Source: Flavobacterium sp. HJJ (GTDB taxonomy: Bacteria; Bacteroidota; Bacteroidia; Flavobacteriales; Flavobacteriaceae). Taken from it: a DNA stretch of 64,000 bases. Numbering within the stretch: the stretch's first letter is position 1; every line of letters begins with the position of its first letter. The notes beneath the pieces were generated by a model. The model worked only from the letters and a program-made list of their open reading frames with translations. It did no database searches and was not told the DNA's origin. A program made the translations under genes and the position numbers. The stretch spans positions 164,500-228,499 of the forward strand of contig NZ_JADKPR010000004.1 in assembly GCF_015351475.1 (NCBI RefSeq), written 5' to 3'. This document shows positions 11,548 to 21,179 of the stretch, in pieces.

Positions 11548-12471
11548 ATGAATAAATTATTGATTGTTGGAACAGTAGCTTTCGACGCAATTGAAACTCC
11601 TTTTGGGAAAACAGACAAAATTCTAGGCGGAGCAGCAACTTATATAGGAATATCGGCTTCTTTTTTTAATGTTAAATCGGCAGTAGTTTCTGTTGTTGGC
11701 GATGATTTTCCACAGGAATATTTAGATTTGCTAACAGATAGAAATATAGATATTTCTGGAATCGAAGTTGTTAAGGGAGGTAAAACTTTCTTCTGGAGCG
11801 GATTGTACCACAACGATTTGAATTCAAGAGATACTTTGGTAACTGAATTAAACGTTTTAGCAGATTTTCAGCCAAAAGTGCCTCAGGATTATAAAAATGC
11901 CGAAATTGTAATGTTAGGTAACCTGCATCCATTGGTACAAAGCAGTGTTTTGGACCAAATGGAAACCAAACCAAAATTAGTAGTTCTTGATACTATGAAT
12001 TTTTGGATGGATTGCGCCTTGCCAGAATTATTAGACATCATAAAAAGAGTAGATGTTATTACTATAAATGATGAAGAAGCGCGTCAGCTTTCTGGAGAAT
12101 ATTCTTTAGTTAAAGCAGCAACAAAAATTCACGAAATGGGACCAAAATATGTGGTAATCAAAAAAGGTGAACATGGAGCTTTGTTGTTTCATGGAAAAGA
12201 AATTTTCTTTGCACCGGCATTACCGTTAGAAGAAGTTTTTGATCCAACTGGTGCTGGAGATACTTTTGCAGGAGGATTTTCAGGATATATAACACAAAGT
12301 GAAAATGTTTCTTTCGAGAATATGAAAAACGCAATTATTTACGGTTCGAATTTAGCTTCTTTCTGTGTAGAGAAATTTGGAACAGAAAGGATGATTGGTT
12401 TAGAAGAGGATGAAGTGGTCTCAAGACTTAAACAGTTTAAATCTCTGACCCAGTTTGATATAGAATTATAA
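11548..12471 (+). CDS. PfkB-family sugar/nucleoside kinase
   Basis: 307 residues. Ribokinase-fold kinases phosphorylate a sugar or nucleoside hydroxyl using ATP. The N-terminal KILGGAATYIGISAS segment corresponds to the substrate-binding GG motif. DPTGAGDTFAGGF at 232-244 is PfkB signature 2, with Asp238 as catalytic base in the anion hole. The substrate cannot be assigned: position next to purN and a purF-type gene is compatible with adenosine or ribose, but this is only context. Its own promoter precedes it and a terminator follows. Confidence 0.88.
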   Translation: MNKLLIVGTVAFDAIETPFGKTDKILGGAATYIGISASFFNVKSAVVSVVGDDFPQEYLDLLTDRNIDISGIEVVKGGKTFFWSGLYHNDLNSRDTLVTELNVLADFQPKVPQDYKNAEIVMLGNLHPLVQSSVLDQMETKPKLVVLDTMNFWMDCALPELLDIIKRVDVITINDEEARQLSGEYSLVKAATKIHEMGPKYVVIKKGEHGALLFHGKEIFFAPALPLEEVFDPTGAGDTFAGGFSGYITQSENVSFENMKNAIIYGSNLASFCVEKFGTERMIGLEEDEVVSRLKQFKSLTQFDIEL

Positions 12472-12477
12472 TGTTCT

Positions 12478-12502
12478 AAAGCCTCGATATGAGGCTTTTT
12501 TT
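12478..12502 (+). terminator. Terminator after the PfkB kinase
   Basis: AAAGCCTC pairs with GAGGCTTT around the loop GATAT, followed by a T-run. It starts about 7 bases after the stop codon. Confidence 0.85.
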
Positions 12503-12612
12503 AATTAACACAGTTAATATTTATAAGAAACAGTACGAATTTGCTTCGTATTTGGTTTAAAGAAAAGTTATACAGATACCAATAAATACCAACAACTACA
12601 AACAACAAAACA

Positions 12613-14511
12613 ATGAGCGACGCTTTAAAACACGAATGTGGAATAGCTTTAGTCAGACTTTTAAAACCTCTTGAATTTTATAAAGAAAAGTATGGTACCG
12701 CATTCTATGGTATACAGAAAATGTACCTGATGATGGAGAAACAGCACAACCGCGGTCAGGACGGTGCTGGTTTTGCAAGCATTAAAATGGATGTAGAACC
12801 GGGTGAAAGATACATAAGCCGTGTCCGTTCTAATCATGCACAGCCTATTCAGGATGTTTTCAAACAGATAAACGAAAGAGTAAACGAAGTGATGGCGGCT
12901 CATCCTGAATATTCGGATGATGTTGCACAGCTGAAAGCAAATATTCCTTATATAGGTGAACTGTATTTAGGACACGTCCGTTATGGAACTTTTGGTAAAA
13001 ATAGTATAGAAAGCGTGCACCCGTTTTTGCGTCAAAGCAACTGGATGCACAGGAATTTGATTTTGGCTGGAAACTTTAATATGACTAACGTTAAAGAACT
13101 TTTTCAGAATCTGGTTGAATTAGGACAGCATCCAAAAGAAATGGCAGATACTGTTACTGTAATGGAAAAAATCGGCCATTTTTTGGATAAAGAAGTAATG
13201 CAGTTATATCAGGACTGTAAAGCCGAAGGTTATTCTAAAAGAGATGCTTCTCCAGTAATTGCAGAGCGTTTGGATATCGCTAAAATACTTATGCGTTCTG
13301 CCAAAAATCTTGATGGAGGATATGCTATGGCAGGTCTTTTGGGTCATGGAGATGCATTTGTATTTAGAGATCCTGCAGGAATACGTCCGGCTTATTATTA
13401 TCAAGATGATGAAATTGTGGTGGTAGCCTCTGAACGCCCTGTGATTCAGACAGTCTTTAATGTTCCGTTTGAAAAAGTAAAAGAAATTGATCCTGGTAAT
13501 GCTTTAATCATCAAAAAAAATGGAGATATTTCGATGAAAGAAATTTTAACTCCAACTGTAAAAAAAGCATGTTCATTCGAACGCATCTATTTCTCAAGAG
13601 GAAGCGACGCAGAGATTTATCAGGAAAGAAAAGATTTAGGGAAATTGATTTTGCCTGCAGTATTAGAGTCTATTGATAACGATACTGACAACACTGTTTT
13701 TTCATACATACCAAATACAGCTGAAACTTCCTTTTATGGTCTGGTAGAAGCGGCTCAGGATTTTTTAAATCAAAGAAAGAAAAATTTTATTCTTGAAAAT
13801 AAGGATACATTAACAGTTGATTCTTTAGAAAAATTACTTTCAGTAAAAATTAGAACTGAAAAAGTTGCTATAAAAGATGCTAAACTTAGAACTTTTATTA
13901 CCGAAGACAGCAGCAGGGATGATTTAGTGGCTCACGTTTATGATGTAACTTATGGAGTAATCAAGCCAACGGATAATCTTGTTATTATTGATGATAGTAT
14001 TGTAAGAGGAACAACTCTTAAAATGAGTATCATTAAAATGATGGATCGTTTAAAACCAAAAAGAATTGTAATCGTTTCGTCTGCACCGCAGATACGTTTT
14101 CCTGATTGTTATGGAATTGACATGGCAAAATTAGAAGGACTTGTTGCATTTAGAGCAGCTTTAGAGTTATTGAAAGAAAGAAATCTGTATCATATTGTTG
14201 ATGAAGTGTATGCTAAATGTAAAGCGCAGGAAAATTATCATGATACAGATGTTGTAAATTATGTTACAGCAATATATGATTCTTTCACTTCCCAGGAAAT
14301 CTCAGATAAAATTGCCGAAATGCTTAGTTCATCGGATATTAATGCTGAAGTAAAAATTATTTTCCAAACAGTAGAAGATTTACATGTAGCTTGTCCAAAA
14401 AACCTAGGAGATTGGTACTTTACAGGTGATTATCCTACTCCAGGCGGTAATCGTGTAGTAAATAGAGCTTTTATGAATTTTTATGAAGGTAAAGACGCCA
14501 GAGCATACTAA
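12613..14511 (+). CDS. purF: Amidophosphoribosyltransferase-type enzyme, long Bacteroidota form
   Basis: 632 residues, about 125 longer than E. coli PurF. Class II glutaminase domain at the N-terminus: Cys9 follows an eight-residue segment ending in HE, and would become the N-terminal nucleophile after propeptide removal. NRGQDGAGF and GHVRYGTFG are the conserved glutaminase motifs. The phosphoribosyltransferase domain has the PRPP loop VIIDDSIVRGTT (about 457-468). It would make phosphoribosylamine from PRPP and glutamine, the first step of purine synthesis. The extra length lies in the linker (about 355-440) and the C-terminus. A paralogous role beside a shorter PurF elsewhere cannot be excluded. 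The five-copy repeat array starts shortly after its stop. Confidence 0.85.
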   Translation: MSDALKHECGIALVRLLKPLEFYKEKYGTAFYGIQKMYLMMEKQHNRGQDGAGFASIKMDVEPGERYISRVRSNHAQPIQDVFKQINERVNEVMAAHPEYSDDVAQLKANIPYIGELYLGHVRYGTFGKNSIESVHPFLRQSNWMHRNLILAGNFNMTNVKELFQNLVELGQHPKEMADTVTVMEKIGHFLDKEVMQLYQDCKAEGYSKRDASPVIAERLDIAKILMRSAKNLDGGYAMAGLLGHGDAFVFRDPAGIRPAYYYQDDEIVVVASERPVIQTVFNVPFEKVKEIDPGNALIIKKNGDISMKEILTPTVKKACSFERIYFSRGSDAEIYQERKDLGKLILPAVLESIDNDTDNTVFSYIPNTAETSFYGLVEAAQDFLNQRKKNFILENKDTLTVDSLEKLLSVKIRTEKVAIKDAKLRTFITEDSSRDDLVAHVYDVTYGVIKPTDNLVIIDDSIVRGTTLKMSIIKMMDRLKPKRIVIVSSAPQIRFPDCYGIDMAKLEGLVAFRAALELLKERNLYHIVDEVYAKCKAQENYHDTDVVNYVTAIYDSFTSQEISDKIAEMLSSSDINAEVKIIFQTVEDLHVACPKNLGDWYFTGDYPTPGGNRVVNRAFMNFYEGKDARAY

Positions 14512-14588
14512 ATTGTCCGATTATCGGGTATGTAGGTACTTTGTCGAATTTATTTTAAAAATCATTAATATCAAATTATGTTTGCTCT

Positions 14589-14660
14589 ACCATAATTTAG
14601 TAGGTTAAGTTTATGGTAGATTTGGGGCAAAAAGGGTGAAAGTAACATTTCACCTTTTTT
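14589..14660 (+). ncRNA. Candidate small RNA, repeat copy 1
   Basis: About 72 nt from ACCATAA to the end of the T-run. The -7 box TATGTTTG is at 14577-14584. The first hairpin loop is two bases shorter than in the other copies while the stem is unchanged. The terminator stem GGTGAAA/TTTCACC is intact. No proper -33 TTG is seen. RNA status is inferred. Confidence 0.55.
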
Positions 14661-14828
14661 ATTGGAATAAAGTCAGGTTTTGCTTTTTATGATTCTATTT
14701 TATATTGTACAAATAGAATATTCAGTAATAAGATTTACTGAATATGGGTAAATTCTTTAGTTAAACGACTTTATTGGGCATTTATCGAGAATAATTTAGA
14801 AATACATTTTTACAAAGTACATTTGAGT

Positions 14829-14902
14829 ACCATAATTTTTAGTAGGTTAAGTTTATGGTAGATTTGGGGCAAAAAGGGTGAAAGTAACATTTCACCTTTT
14901 TT
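14829..14902 (+). ncRNA. Candidate small RNA, repeat copy 2
   Basis: About 74 nt. The -7 box TACATTTG is at 14818-14825. The 5' stem ACCATAA/TTATGGT and terminator stem are identical to the other copies. RNA status is inferred from the shared layout. Confidence 0.55.
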
Positions 14903-15070
14903 ATTGGAATAAAGTCAGGTTTTTGCTTTTTGTGATTCTGTTTTATATCGTACGAATAGAATATTCAGTAATAAAATTACTGAATTCTGGCAAATTCTTT
15001 AGTTAAACGACTTTATTGGGTATTTATCGAGAATAATTTAGAAATACGTTTTTATAAAGTACATTTGAGT

Positions 15071-15144
15071 ACCATAATTTTTAGTAGGTTAAGTTTATGG
15101 TAGATTTGGGGCAAAAAGGGTGAAAGTAACATTTCACCTTTTTT
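15071..15144 (+). ncRNA. Candidate small RNA, repeat copy 3
   Basis: About 74 nt. The -7 box TACATTTG is at 15060-15067. Nearly identical to copy 2 including its spacer, which points to recent duplication. Confidence 0.55.
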
Positions 15145-15312
15145 ATTGGAATAAAGTCAGGTTTTTGCTTTTTGTGATTCTGTTTTATATCGTACGAATA
15201 GAATATTCAGTAATAAAATTACTGAATTCTGGCAAATTCTTTAGTTAAACGACTTTATTGGGTATTTATCGAGAATAATTTAGAAATACGTTTTTATAAA
15301 GTACATTTGAGT

Positions 15313-15386
15313 ACCATAATTTTTAGTAGGTTAAGTTTATGGTAGATTTGGGGCAAAAAGGGTGAAAGTAACATTTCACCTTTTTT
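15313..15386 (+). ncRNA. Candidate small RNA, repeat copy 4
   Basis: About 74 nt. The -7 box TACATTTG is at 15302-15309. Stem and terminator are intact. The following spacer diverges slightly (TTTACTGAATATG instead of ATTACTGAATTC). Confidence 0.55.
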
Positions 15387-15555
15387 ATTGGAATAAAGTC
15401 AGGTTTTTGCTTTTTATGATTCTGTTTTATATCGTACAAATAGAATATTCAGTAATAAAATTTACTGAATATGAGCAAATTCTTTAGTTAAACGACTTTA
15501 TTGGGTATTTATCGAGAATAATTTAGAAATACGTTTTTACAAAGTAAATTTGAGT

Positions 15556-15629
15556 ACCATAATTTTTAGTAGGTTAAGTTTATGGTAGATTTGGGGCAAA
15601 AAGGGTGAAAGTAACATTTCACCTTTTTT
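15556..15629 (+). ncRNA. Candidate small RNA, repeat copy 5
   Basis: About 74 nt. The -7 box TAAATTTG (15545-15552) differs at one of the free positions, so the consensus is kept. Similarity to the array ends about 17 bases after the T-run. Confidence 0.55.
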
Positions 15630-15678
15630 ATTGGAATAAAGTCAAAAAAGAAAATAGAAATAAAATTAAAAGTGTCTT

Positions 15679-15711
15679 AAAAAAAATAGACGAACAAACT
15701 CTAGGTTCGTC
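15679..15711 (-). terminator. Terminator of the superoxide dismutase gene
   Basis: On the minus strand GACGAAC, a nine-base loop and GTTCGTC are followed by TATTTTTTTT. It lies about 40 bases past the sod stop. Confidence 0.85.
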
Positions 15712-15748
15712 CGTCTATCATGTATTGTATGTCCTTTATTCTATTTTC

Positions 15749-16357
15749 TTACTTCTCTAAAGCAAAACGTCTAGATACTTCAGTCCAGTTAATTACACTG
15801 AAAAAAGCTTCAATATAATCAGGTCTTCTGTTTTGATAATTCAAATAATAAGCATGTTCCCAAACATCCATACCTAAAATTGGAGTTCCTCCGCAGCCTA
15901 CTTCAGGCATTAATGGATTGTCTTGATTTGGAGTACCGCAAACGTCTAATTTACCTCCTTTTTGTACACATAGCCAAGCCCATCCAGAGCCAAATTGTGT
16001 AGCACCAGCTTTAGCAAATTTTGCTTTAAATTCTTCAAAAGTTCCAAAAGAGCTTTCGATAGCCTCTAACAGTTCACCAGTTGGTAATCCGCCTCCATCA
16101 GCTGACATAACAGTCCAAAATAAGTTATGATTGTAAAAACCACCACCATTATTACGAACAGCAGCATTAGATTTATCTAAGTTAATCAAGATATTTTCAA
16201 TTGTTTTTCCTTCCAAATCAGTTCCTGCTATAGCTGCATTCAAATTTGTAGTGTAAGCGTTGTGATGTTTTGAATGGTGTATTTCCATTGTACGGGCATC
16301 AATATGTGGTTCTAATGCGTCATACGCATAAGGTAATTGTGGTAATTCAAAAGCCAT
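15749..16357 (-). CDS. Superoxide dismutase (Fe/Mn family)
   Basis: 202 residues from the ATG at 16357 ([17 protein letters not shown]). An upstream in-frame ATG would add 15 residues with no family similarity, so it was not used. It converts superoxide to peroxide and oxygen. Metal ligands lie in the HHSKHHNAY helix, the NHNLFW segment and [11 protein letters not shown]. The [12 protein letters not shown] and QDNPL segments are closer to the manganese or cambialistic subgroup than to strict iron enzymes, but the metal is not certain from sequence. It stands alone between the tandem array and addA. Confidence 0.95.
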   Translation of the reverse strand: MAFELPQLPYAYDALEPHIDARTMEIHHSKHHNAYTTNLNAAIAGTDLEGKTIENILINLDKSNAAVRNNGGGFYNHNLFWTVMSADGGGLPTGELLEAIESSFGTFEEFKAKFAKAGATQFGSGWAWLCVQKGGKLDVCGTPNQDNPLMPEVGCGGTPILGMDVWEHAYYLNYQNRRPDYIEAFFSVINWTEVSRRFALEK

Positions 16358-16488
16358 AGTATAGTTGTTTAATGATTTATAAATAATTTCAAAATTAAAC
16401 ATTTAACTTTGGAATTGAAAATTCTATTTTGTTATAATTTTATCAAATAAAATGATAGTTCCTTTTGGCGGTCAAAAAAACAGTAATT

Positions 16489-16582
16489 TGGAGCTGTTTC
16501 CCGCTATTCGTTTCAATCTTTTTATCTCGTCCCAAAAGCCGAGACAAAAAGGATTTCCACTTCTATCGGGGCTTGGGATTTT
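16489..16582 (+). repeat. Dispersed hairpin element, copy 1
   Basis: Conserved left box TTCCCGCTATTCG and CAATCTT, conserved right box AAGGATTT..CACTTCTATCGGGGCT. Between them is a self-complementary stem of different sequence in each copy; here TTTTTATCTCG and CGAGACAAAAA with one bulge. It lies between sod and addA. Two other copies are at about 31091 and 33595. Confidence 0.8.
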
Positions 16583-16630
16583 GTGATTTCAACAAAATTT
16601 GTTTTCAAAAATAAAAACAGTACTTAATAT

Positions 16631-19600
16631 ATGGAAAGACCATCTTTCGCCATTTATGATGCCTCAGCAGGTTCCGGAAAAACATATGCACTTGTCAAAG
16701 AATATCTAAAAATTATTTTAACGGCAAACAAGAATGATGCCTATCGAAATATTCTTGCCATTACTTTTACCAATAAAGCGGTTCATGAAATGAAAAGCCG
16801 TATTGTAGGCAGTTTGTCCGAATTTGCTAAAGATGAACCAAATGCAAAAGCTTCTGATTTAATGCAGGATTTATCCGTAGATACCGGACTTTCTATAATT
16901 CAGATTAAGACCAAATCACAGCAGATTATCAAGCATATTATTCATAATTATGCAGCTTTTGATATATCTACGATTGATAAATTCACCCACAAAGTGATTC
17001 GGGCTTTTGCACACGATTTGGGACTGCCTATGACTTTTGAGGTGACTTTGGATACCGAAAATTTATTAATCGAAGCCGTGGATGCGATAATTGCACAAGC
17101 GGGCGAAGATGAAACGCTGACCAAATTACTTATCGATTTCACGATGGAAAAAACCGATGATGATAAATCTTGGGACATCTCGCGGGAAATTCTGGAAACA
17201 GGAAAATTAGTACTCAATGAAAATAACCGAAACGAAATTGTCCATTTTCAAGATAAATCAATAAGTGATTTTATAGCTGTAAAAGATAAATTAGTTCAGG
17301 TCTGCAAAAATTTGGAAAAAGAAAATGCGGCGTGTTCTAGTGAATTGCTGCAATTAATTGATAAAAACGGAATTGATTTGAAATCATTCTCCAGAGGAAC
17401 TTTTCCTAATCATCTTCAAAGCATAACGGATGGAAGATTTAATTCCAAGAATAAAATGTTTCGGGAGTTTGATGATATTGCAATTAATAAAACGGCAAAA
17501 GACCGCGCTTTAATAGAAAATATTATTCCTGATTTGCTGCAGAGTCTTTCGGGAATTTACAAAAACTTCGAAAAACGAAATTTCTATAAAGCTTTCTTGA
17601 AGAACATTACACCTTTGTCATTGTTGAATACGGTAAGTAATGAATTGACAAAAATTCAAAACGAGCAAAATACGTTGTCTATTACCGAATTCAATGCTAT
17701 TATTCACCGTGAAATCCAAAATCAGCCGGCTCCTTTTATATATGAAAGATTGGGAGAGCGCTACCGTCACTTTTTTATTGACGAATTTCAGGATACTTCC
17801 GAAATGCAGTGGCAAAATTTGATTCCGCTTATTGATAATGCGCTTGCTGGTCAGGATGATTCCGGCCAAAAAGGAACTTTGATGATAGTTGGTGATCCAA
17901 AACAGTCTATTTATCGCTGGCGTGGCGGTAAAGCCGAACAGTTTATTGAGCTTAGTAAAGATCAAAATCCGTTCAGTAATCCTGAAAAAAAATTAGAACA
18001 TTTAGATAAAAATTATAGAAGTTATTCGCAGGTAATCGAATTTAATAATAGTTTTTTTAAATTGTTATCAGGTGAATTCGATAATCCAGATTACAAAGAT
18101 CTATACGAAAACCATAGTCATCAAAAGATAAATAATAAAGTAGGCGGTTATGTGAATATTTCATTTTTACCCGAAATAGAATCTTCGGAAGATGATGAAG
18201 AAACTCTCGATAAATCAGAACTATATGTTTTGGCGACATTAAATACGATTCAAAAAGTATTAAAAGAGGGTTTCGAATATAAAGATATTGTAATCCTGAC
18301 TCGAAAAAGAAGTCAGGGAATTGCAGTTGCCAATTATTTGACGGAACAAGGGGTTCCGCTTTTGTCTTCCGAAACACTGATGATTCAAAATGCAACTGAA
18401 GTCCGGCTGATAATCCATATTCTGAAATATTTAAAAAACAGCTCCGATTTAGAGTCGAAAGCCAATTTTTTGCAGTATTTGGCACAAAATAAACAAAATG
18501 AATTGCCTGTTCATGATTTCATCGCCAAAGGAATGGAATTGAAAGAAGAAACAACTTTCGAAAAATGGCTCGAGAACTGTAATATTGAACTCTCTTTTCA
18601 AAATATTAGAAAAAAATCTTTGTATGAAGCAGCTGAAGTTATTATTTCTAAGTTTCTAACAATGAATAAAAATGAAGCAGATCAATCTGTAGGGACAGCT
18701 TATGTTCAGTATTTTTTGGATATTGTTCTTGAGCGTGATGTTCGTAATCAGGCAGGGATTTCAGATTTTTTGAATTATTGGGATAAAAACTCCGAGAAAT
18801 TCAGTATTCCTTCTCCCGAGGGAACAAATGCGGTAAGGATTATGACCATTCATAAATCGAAAGGGTTGGAGTTTCCGGTCGTGATTATGCCTTTTGCTGA
18901 AGAAGATTATAATAGAAAACCAAAAGACAAGTTATGGCTCAATTCTGAAGAGCAAGATCTTAATATGCCGAAAGTATTGGTAGATAACAGCAGTGCTATT
19001 GAGGAATTTGGCGAGGAGGCTTCTGCTGTTTATAATTTAAAAAAACAGGAAGAACTGCTGGATAATATTAATGTGCTGTACGTTGCTTTGACAAGGGCAG
19101 AAGAACAATTGTATATTATTTCTCAAAATGTAAAGCCTAGAAAAGATGGTGAATATCCAAGTAATATGGCTTCTTTTTTTATAAAATATCTGATGCAGCA
19201 AAGACTTTATGAGGAGAATAAATTAGAATATCAATTTGGTAATTCAACAAAGTTATCAGATAAAGAAATACATATTGACACTACCAAAAATATTCCTGCA
19301 GTTTTGGAAGTCCTGAATCCTAAAAACATAAAAATAGCTCAAAGAGAAGCATTAATGTGGGGTACTCATCAGTTGGAGGCAATTGAGTTTGGTAATGTAA
19401 TACACGAAATACTTTCTTTTGTAGCGACAAGAAACGATGTTGAATTGGCAATTAATAAAGCAATCGAAAATGGGTTAATTACAATACTTCAAAAGGAAAT
19501 AGTTTATAATGCAATAACTGAAATAGTAAATCATCAGGATTTAGCTGAGCATTTTGCTGAAGGGAATGAAGTTTTAAATGAAAAAACGATTATTCAAAAA

Positions 19601-19804
19601 GAGAGTGGTACTATTAAACCTGACCGGATTGTGATTAATAAAGCAAAAGAAGTTTTTTTGCTGGATTATAAAACAGGGCTTCCTAATCAGAAATATAAAT
19701 ATCAATTAGAAAATTATCAAATGGCTATTGAAAAAATGGGCTTTAAAGTATTAAAAAAAGCACTGGTATACATTGGAACCAAAATCGATATAGTACATTT
19801 GTGA
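16631..19804 (+). CDS. addA: UvrD-family helicase-nuclease, AddA/RecB-like
   Basis: 1057 residues. Walker A ASAGSGKT at 11-18, helicase motif II IDEFQDTSEMQW (about 383-394), motif III GDPKQSIYRWRGG (about 422) and motif V TIHKSKGLEFPVV (about 738) identify a superfamily 1A helicase. The C-terminal nuclease motif LLDYKTG (about 1009-1015) is the PD-(D/E)XK core. Together with the AddB-like protein at 22671 it would process double-strand ends for RecA recombination and degrade foreign linear DNA. kbl and ompA lie between the two subunits. Confidence 0.9.
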   Translation: MERPSFAIYDASAGSGKTYALVKEYLKIILTANKNDAYRNILAITFTNKAVHEMKSRIVGSLSEFAKDEPNAKASDLMQDLSVDTGLSIIQIKTKSQQIIKHIIHNYAAFDISTIDKFTHKVIRAFAHDLGLPMTFEVTLDTENLLIEAVDAIIAQAGEDETLTKLLIDFTMEKTDDDKSWDISREILETGKLVLNENNRNEIVHFQDKSISDFIAVKDKLVQVCKNLEKENAACSSELLQLIDKNGIDLKSFSRGTFPNHLQSITDGRFNSKNKMFREFDDIAINKTAKDRALIENIIPDLLQSLSGIYKNFEKRNFYKAFLKNITPLSLLNTVSNELTKIQNEQNTLSITEFNAIIHREIQNQPAPFIYERLGERYRHFFIDEFQDTSEMQWQNLIPLIDNALAGQDDSGQKGTLMIVGDPKQSIYRWRGGKAEQFIELSKDQNPFSNPEKKLEHLDKNYRSYSQVIEFNNSFFKLLSGEFDNPDYKDLYENHSHQKINNKVGGYVNISFLPEIESSEDDEETLDKSELYVLATLNTIQKVLKEGFEYKDIVILTRKRSQGIAVANYLTEQGVPLLSSETLMIQNATEVRLIIHILKYLKNSSDLESKANFLQYLAQNKQNELPVHDFIAKGMELKEETTFEKWLENCNIELSFQNIRKKSLYEAAEVIISKFLTMNKNEADQSVGTAYVQYFLDIVLERDVRNQAGISDFLNYWDKNSEKFSIPSPEGTNAVRIMTIHKSKGLEFPVVIMPFAEEDYNRKPKDKLWLNSEEQDLNMPKVLVDNSSAIEEFGEEASAVYNLKKQEELLDNINVLYVALTRAEEQLYIISQNVKPRKDGEYPSNMASFFIKYLMQQRLYEENKLEYQFGNSTKLSDKEIHIDTTKNIPAVLEVLNPKNIKIAQREALMWGTHQLEAIEFGNVIHEILSFVATRNDVELAINKAIENGLITILQKEIVYNAITEIVNHQDLAEHFAEGNEVLNEKTIIQKESGTIKPDRIVINKAKEVFLLDYKTGLPNQKYKYQLENYQMAIEKMGFKVLKKALVYIGTKIDIVHL

Positions 19805-19874
19805 AAAACAAATAATTTATCAAATAATTAAATTTAAAGCTTATTTGTCTTTAGATTTTTAAAAATTAATAAAA

Positions 19875-21068
19875 ATGTACGGTAAAATTCAGCAACACTT
19901 GCAGTCGGAGCTTCAAACTATTGAAGAAAACGGAATTTTTAAAAAAGAAAGAATTATAACTTCTGCACAAGGAGCAGAAATTACCATTTCGACAGGAGAA
20001 ACTGTTCTAAATTTTTGTGCCAATAATTATTTAGGACTTTCTTCTCATCCCGAAGTGATTCAAGCCGCAAAGGATGCGATGGATACTCATGGTTTTGGAA
20101 TGTCATCTGTTCGTTTTATTTGCGGAACGCAGGATATTCATAAAACATTAGAAAAAAAGATAGCGGATTTTTATGGAACAGAAGATACTATACTATATGC
20201 TGCAGCTTTTGATGCAAATGGAGGTGTTTTTGAGCCTTTGTTTGGAGAAAATGACGCTATTATATCAGATAGTTTAAATCATGCCTCTATTATAGACGGA
20301 GTGCGTTTGTGTAAAGCAGCTCGGTATCGTTATGAGAACAGTAACATGGAAGATTTAGAACAGCAGTTAATTAAAGCAAATGAATCAGGAGCCCGTTTCA
20401 AAATAATTGTTACTGATGGTGTTTTTTCTATGGACGGATTGGTAGCTCCATTGGATAAAATTTGCGATCTGGCTGATAAGTATGATGCTTTGGTTATGGT
20501 TGATGAATGCCATGCGGCTGGGTTTATTGGAGCGAAGGGAAAAGGTACTCTCGAAGCTAAAGGAGTGATGGGTCGTGTTGATATTATTACTGGTACACTG
20601 GGAAAAGCTTTGGGAGGTGCTATGGGAGGTTATACAACAGCCAAAAAAGAAATAATTGAATTGCTGCGTCAGCGTTCCAGGCCGTATTTGTTCTCAAATT
20701 CATTGGCGCCAGCTATTGTTGGTGCGTCTATAAAAGTATTTGAATTATTAGAAAAGAATACAGTTTTAAGAGATCAATTAGAGTGGAATACTAATTACTT
20801 TAAAGCGGGTATGAAAAAAGCTGGTTTTGATATAGTAGAAGGAGATTCGGCTATAGTGCCAGTAATGTTATATGATGCAAAATTAGCTCAAACTATGGCT
20901 AATGAACTGCTGAAAGAAGGAGTGTATGTAATTGGATTCTTTTTTCCTGTTGTTCCTAAAGAGAAAGCGAGAATACGAGTGCAGTTATCAGCAGCACATA
21001 CAAAAGAACATTTGGATAAAGCAATAGATGCTTTTATAATCGTAGGACAAAGACTTGCTGTAATATAA
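19875..21068 (+). CDS. kbl: Glycine C-acetyltransferase (2-amino-3-ketobutyrate CoA ligase)
   Basis: 397 residues, the family length. This PLP enzyme of the alpha-oxoamine synthase family cleaves 2-amino-3-oxobutyrate with CoA to glycine and acetyl-CoA, in threonine breakdown. [13 protein letters not shown] carries the PLP-binding aspartate and [14 protein letters not shown] the Schiff-base lysine (about residue 244). The segment [16 protein letters not shown] is typical of Kbl rather than BioF. No tdh is adjacent. Confidence 0.93.
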   Translation: MYGKIQQHLQSELQTIEENGIFKKERIITSAQGAEITISTGETVLNFCANNYLGLSSHPEVIQAAKDAMDTHGFGMSSVRFICGTQDIHKTLEKKIADFYGTEDTILYAAAFDANGGVFEPLFGENDAIISDSLNHASIIDGVRLCKAARYRYENSNMEDLEQQLIKANESGARFKIIVTDGVFSMDGLVAPLDKICDLADKYDALVMVDECHAAGFIGAKGKGTLEAKGVMGRVDIITGTLGKALGGAMGGYTTAKKEIIELLRQRSRPYLFSNSLAPAIVGASIKVFELLEKNTVLRDQLEWNTNYFKAGMKKAGFDIVEGDSAIVPVMLYDAKLAQTMANELLKEGVYVIGFFFPVVPKEKARIRVQLSAAHTKEHLDKAIDAFIIVGQRLAVI

Positions 21069-21113
21069 TTGTTAAAATTTCAATTTGAGAAGCGTTTTAT
21101 TTAACAAATTATT

Positions 21114-21143
21114 TTGATATTACAGAAAATCATGCTATTTTTG
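21114..21143 (+). promoter_or_regulatory. ompA-like gene promoter
   Basis: TTG at 21114-21116, 19 bases, TATTTTTG at 21136-21143: a full match to the Flavobacterium consensus, 36 bases upstream of the start codon. Strong expression would fit an abundant outer-membrane protein. Confidence 0.75.
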
Positions 21144-21179
21144 TTTGAAATTAACTAATTGTAATTAAAATAACAAAGT

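Larger units (their letters stand above)
14577..15646 (+). repeat. Tandem array of five ~242-bp non-coding units
   Basis: The head sequence starting ACCATAAT recurs at 14589, 14829, 15071, 15313 and 15556, so the periods are 240, 242, 242 and 243. Four full units and a fifth head are present; units 2 and 3 are nearly identical. Every head has (a) a TAnnTTTG box just upstream, (b) a 7-bp stem ACCATAA/TTATGGT, and (c) GGTGAAA-GTAACA-TTTCACC followed by six T, extended by an A-run on the left arm. The spacers carry a further hairpin (TTCAGTAAT...ATTACTGAA in units 2 and 3). No long ORF crosses the array. It fills the gap between purF and sod. Confidence 0.95.

Noticed and set aside
14577..15646. 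CRISPR array
   Set aside because: The repeat period is about 242 bases, spacers are as conserved as the heads, and no cas genes are nearby.
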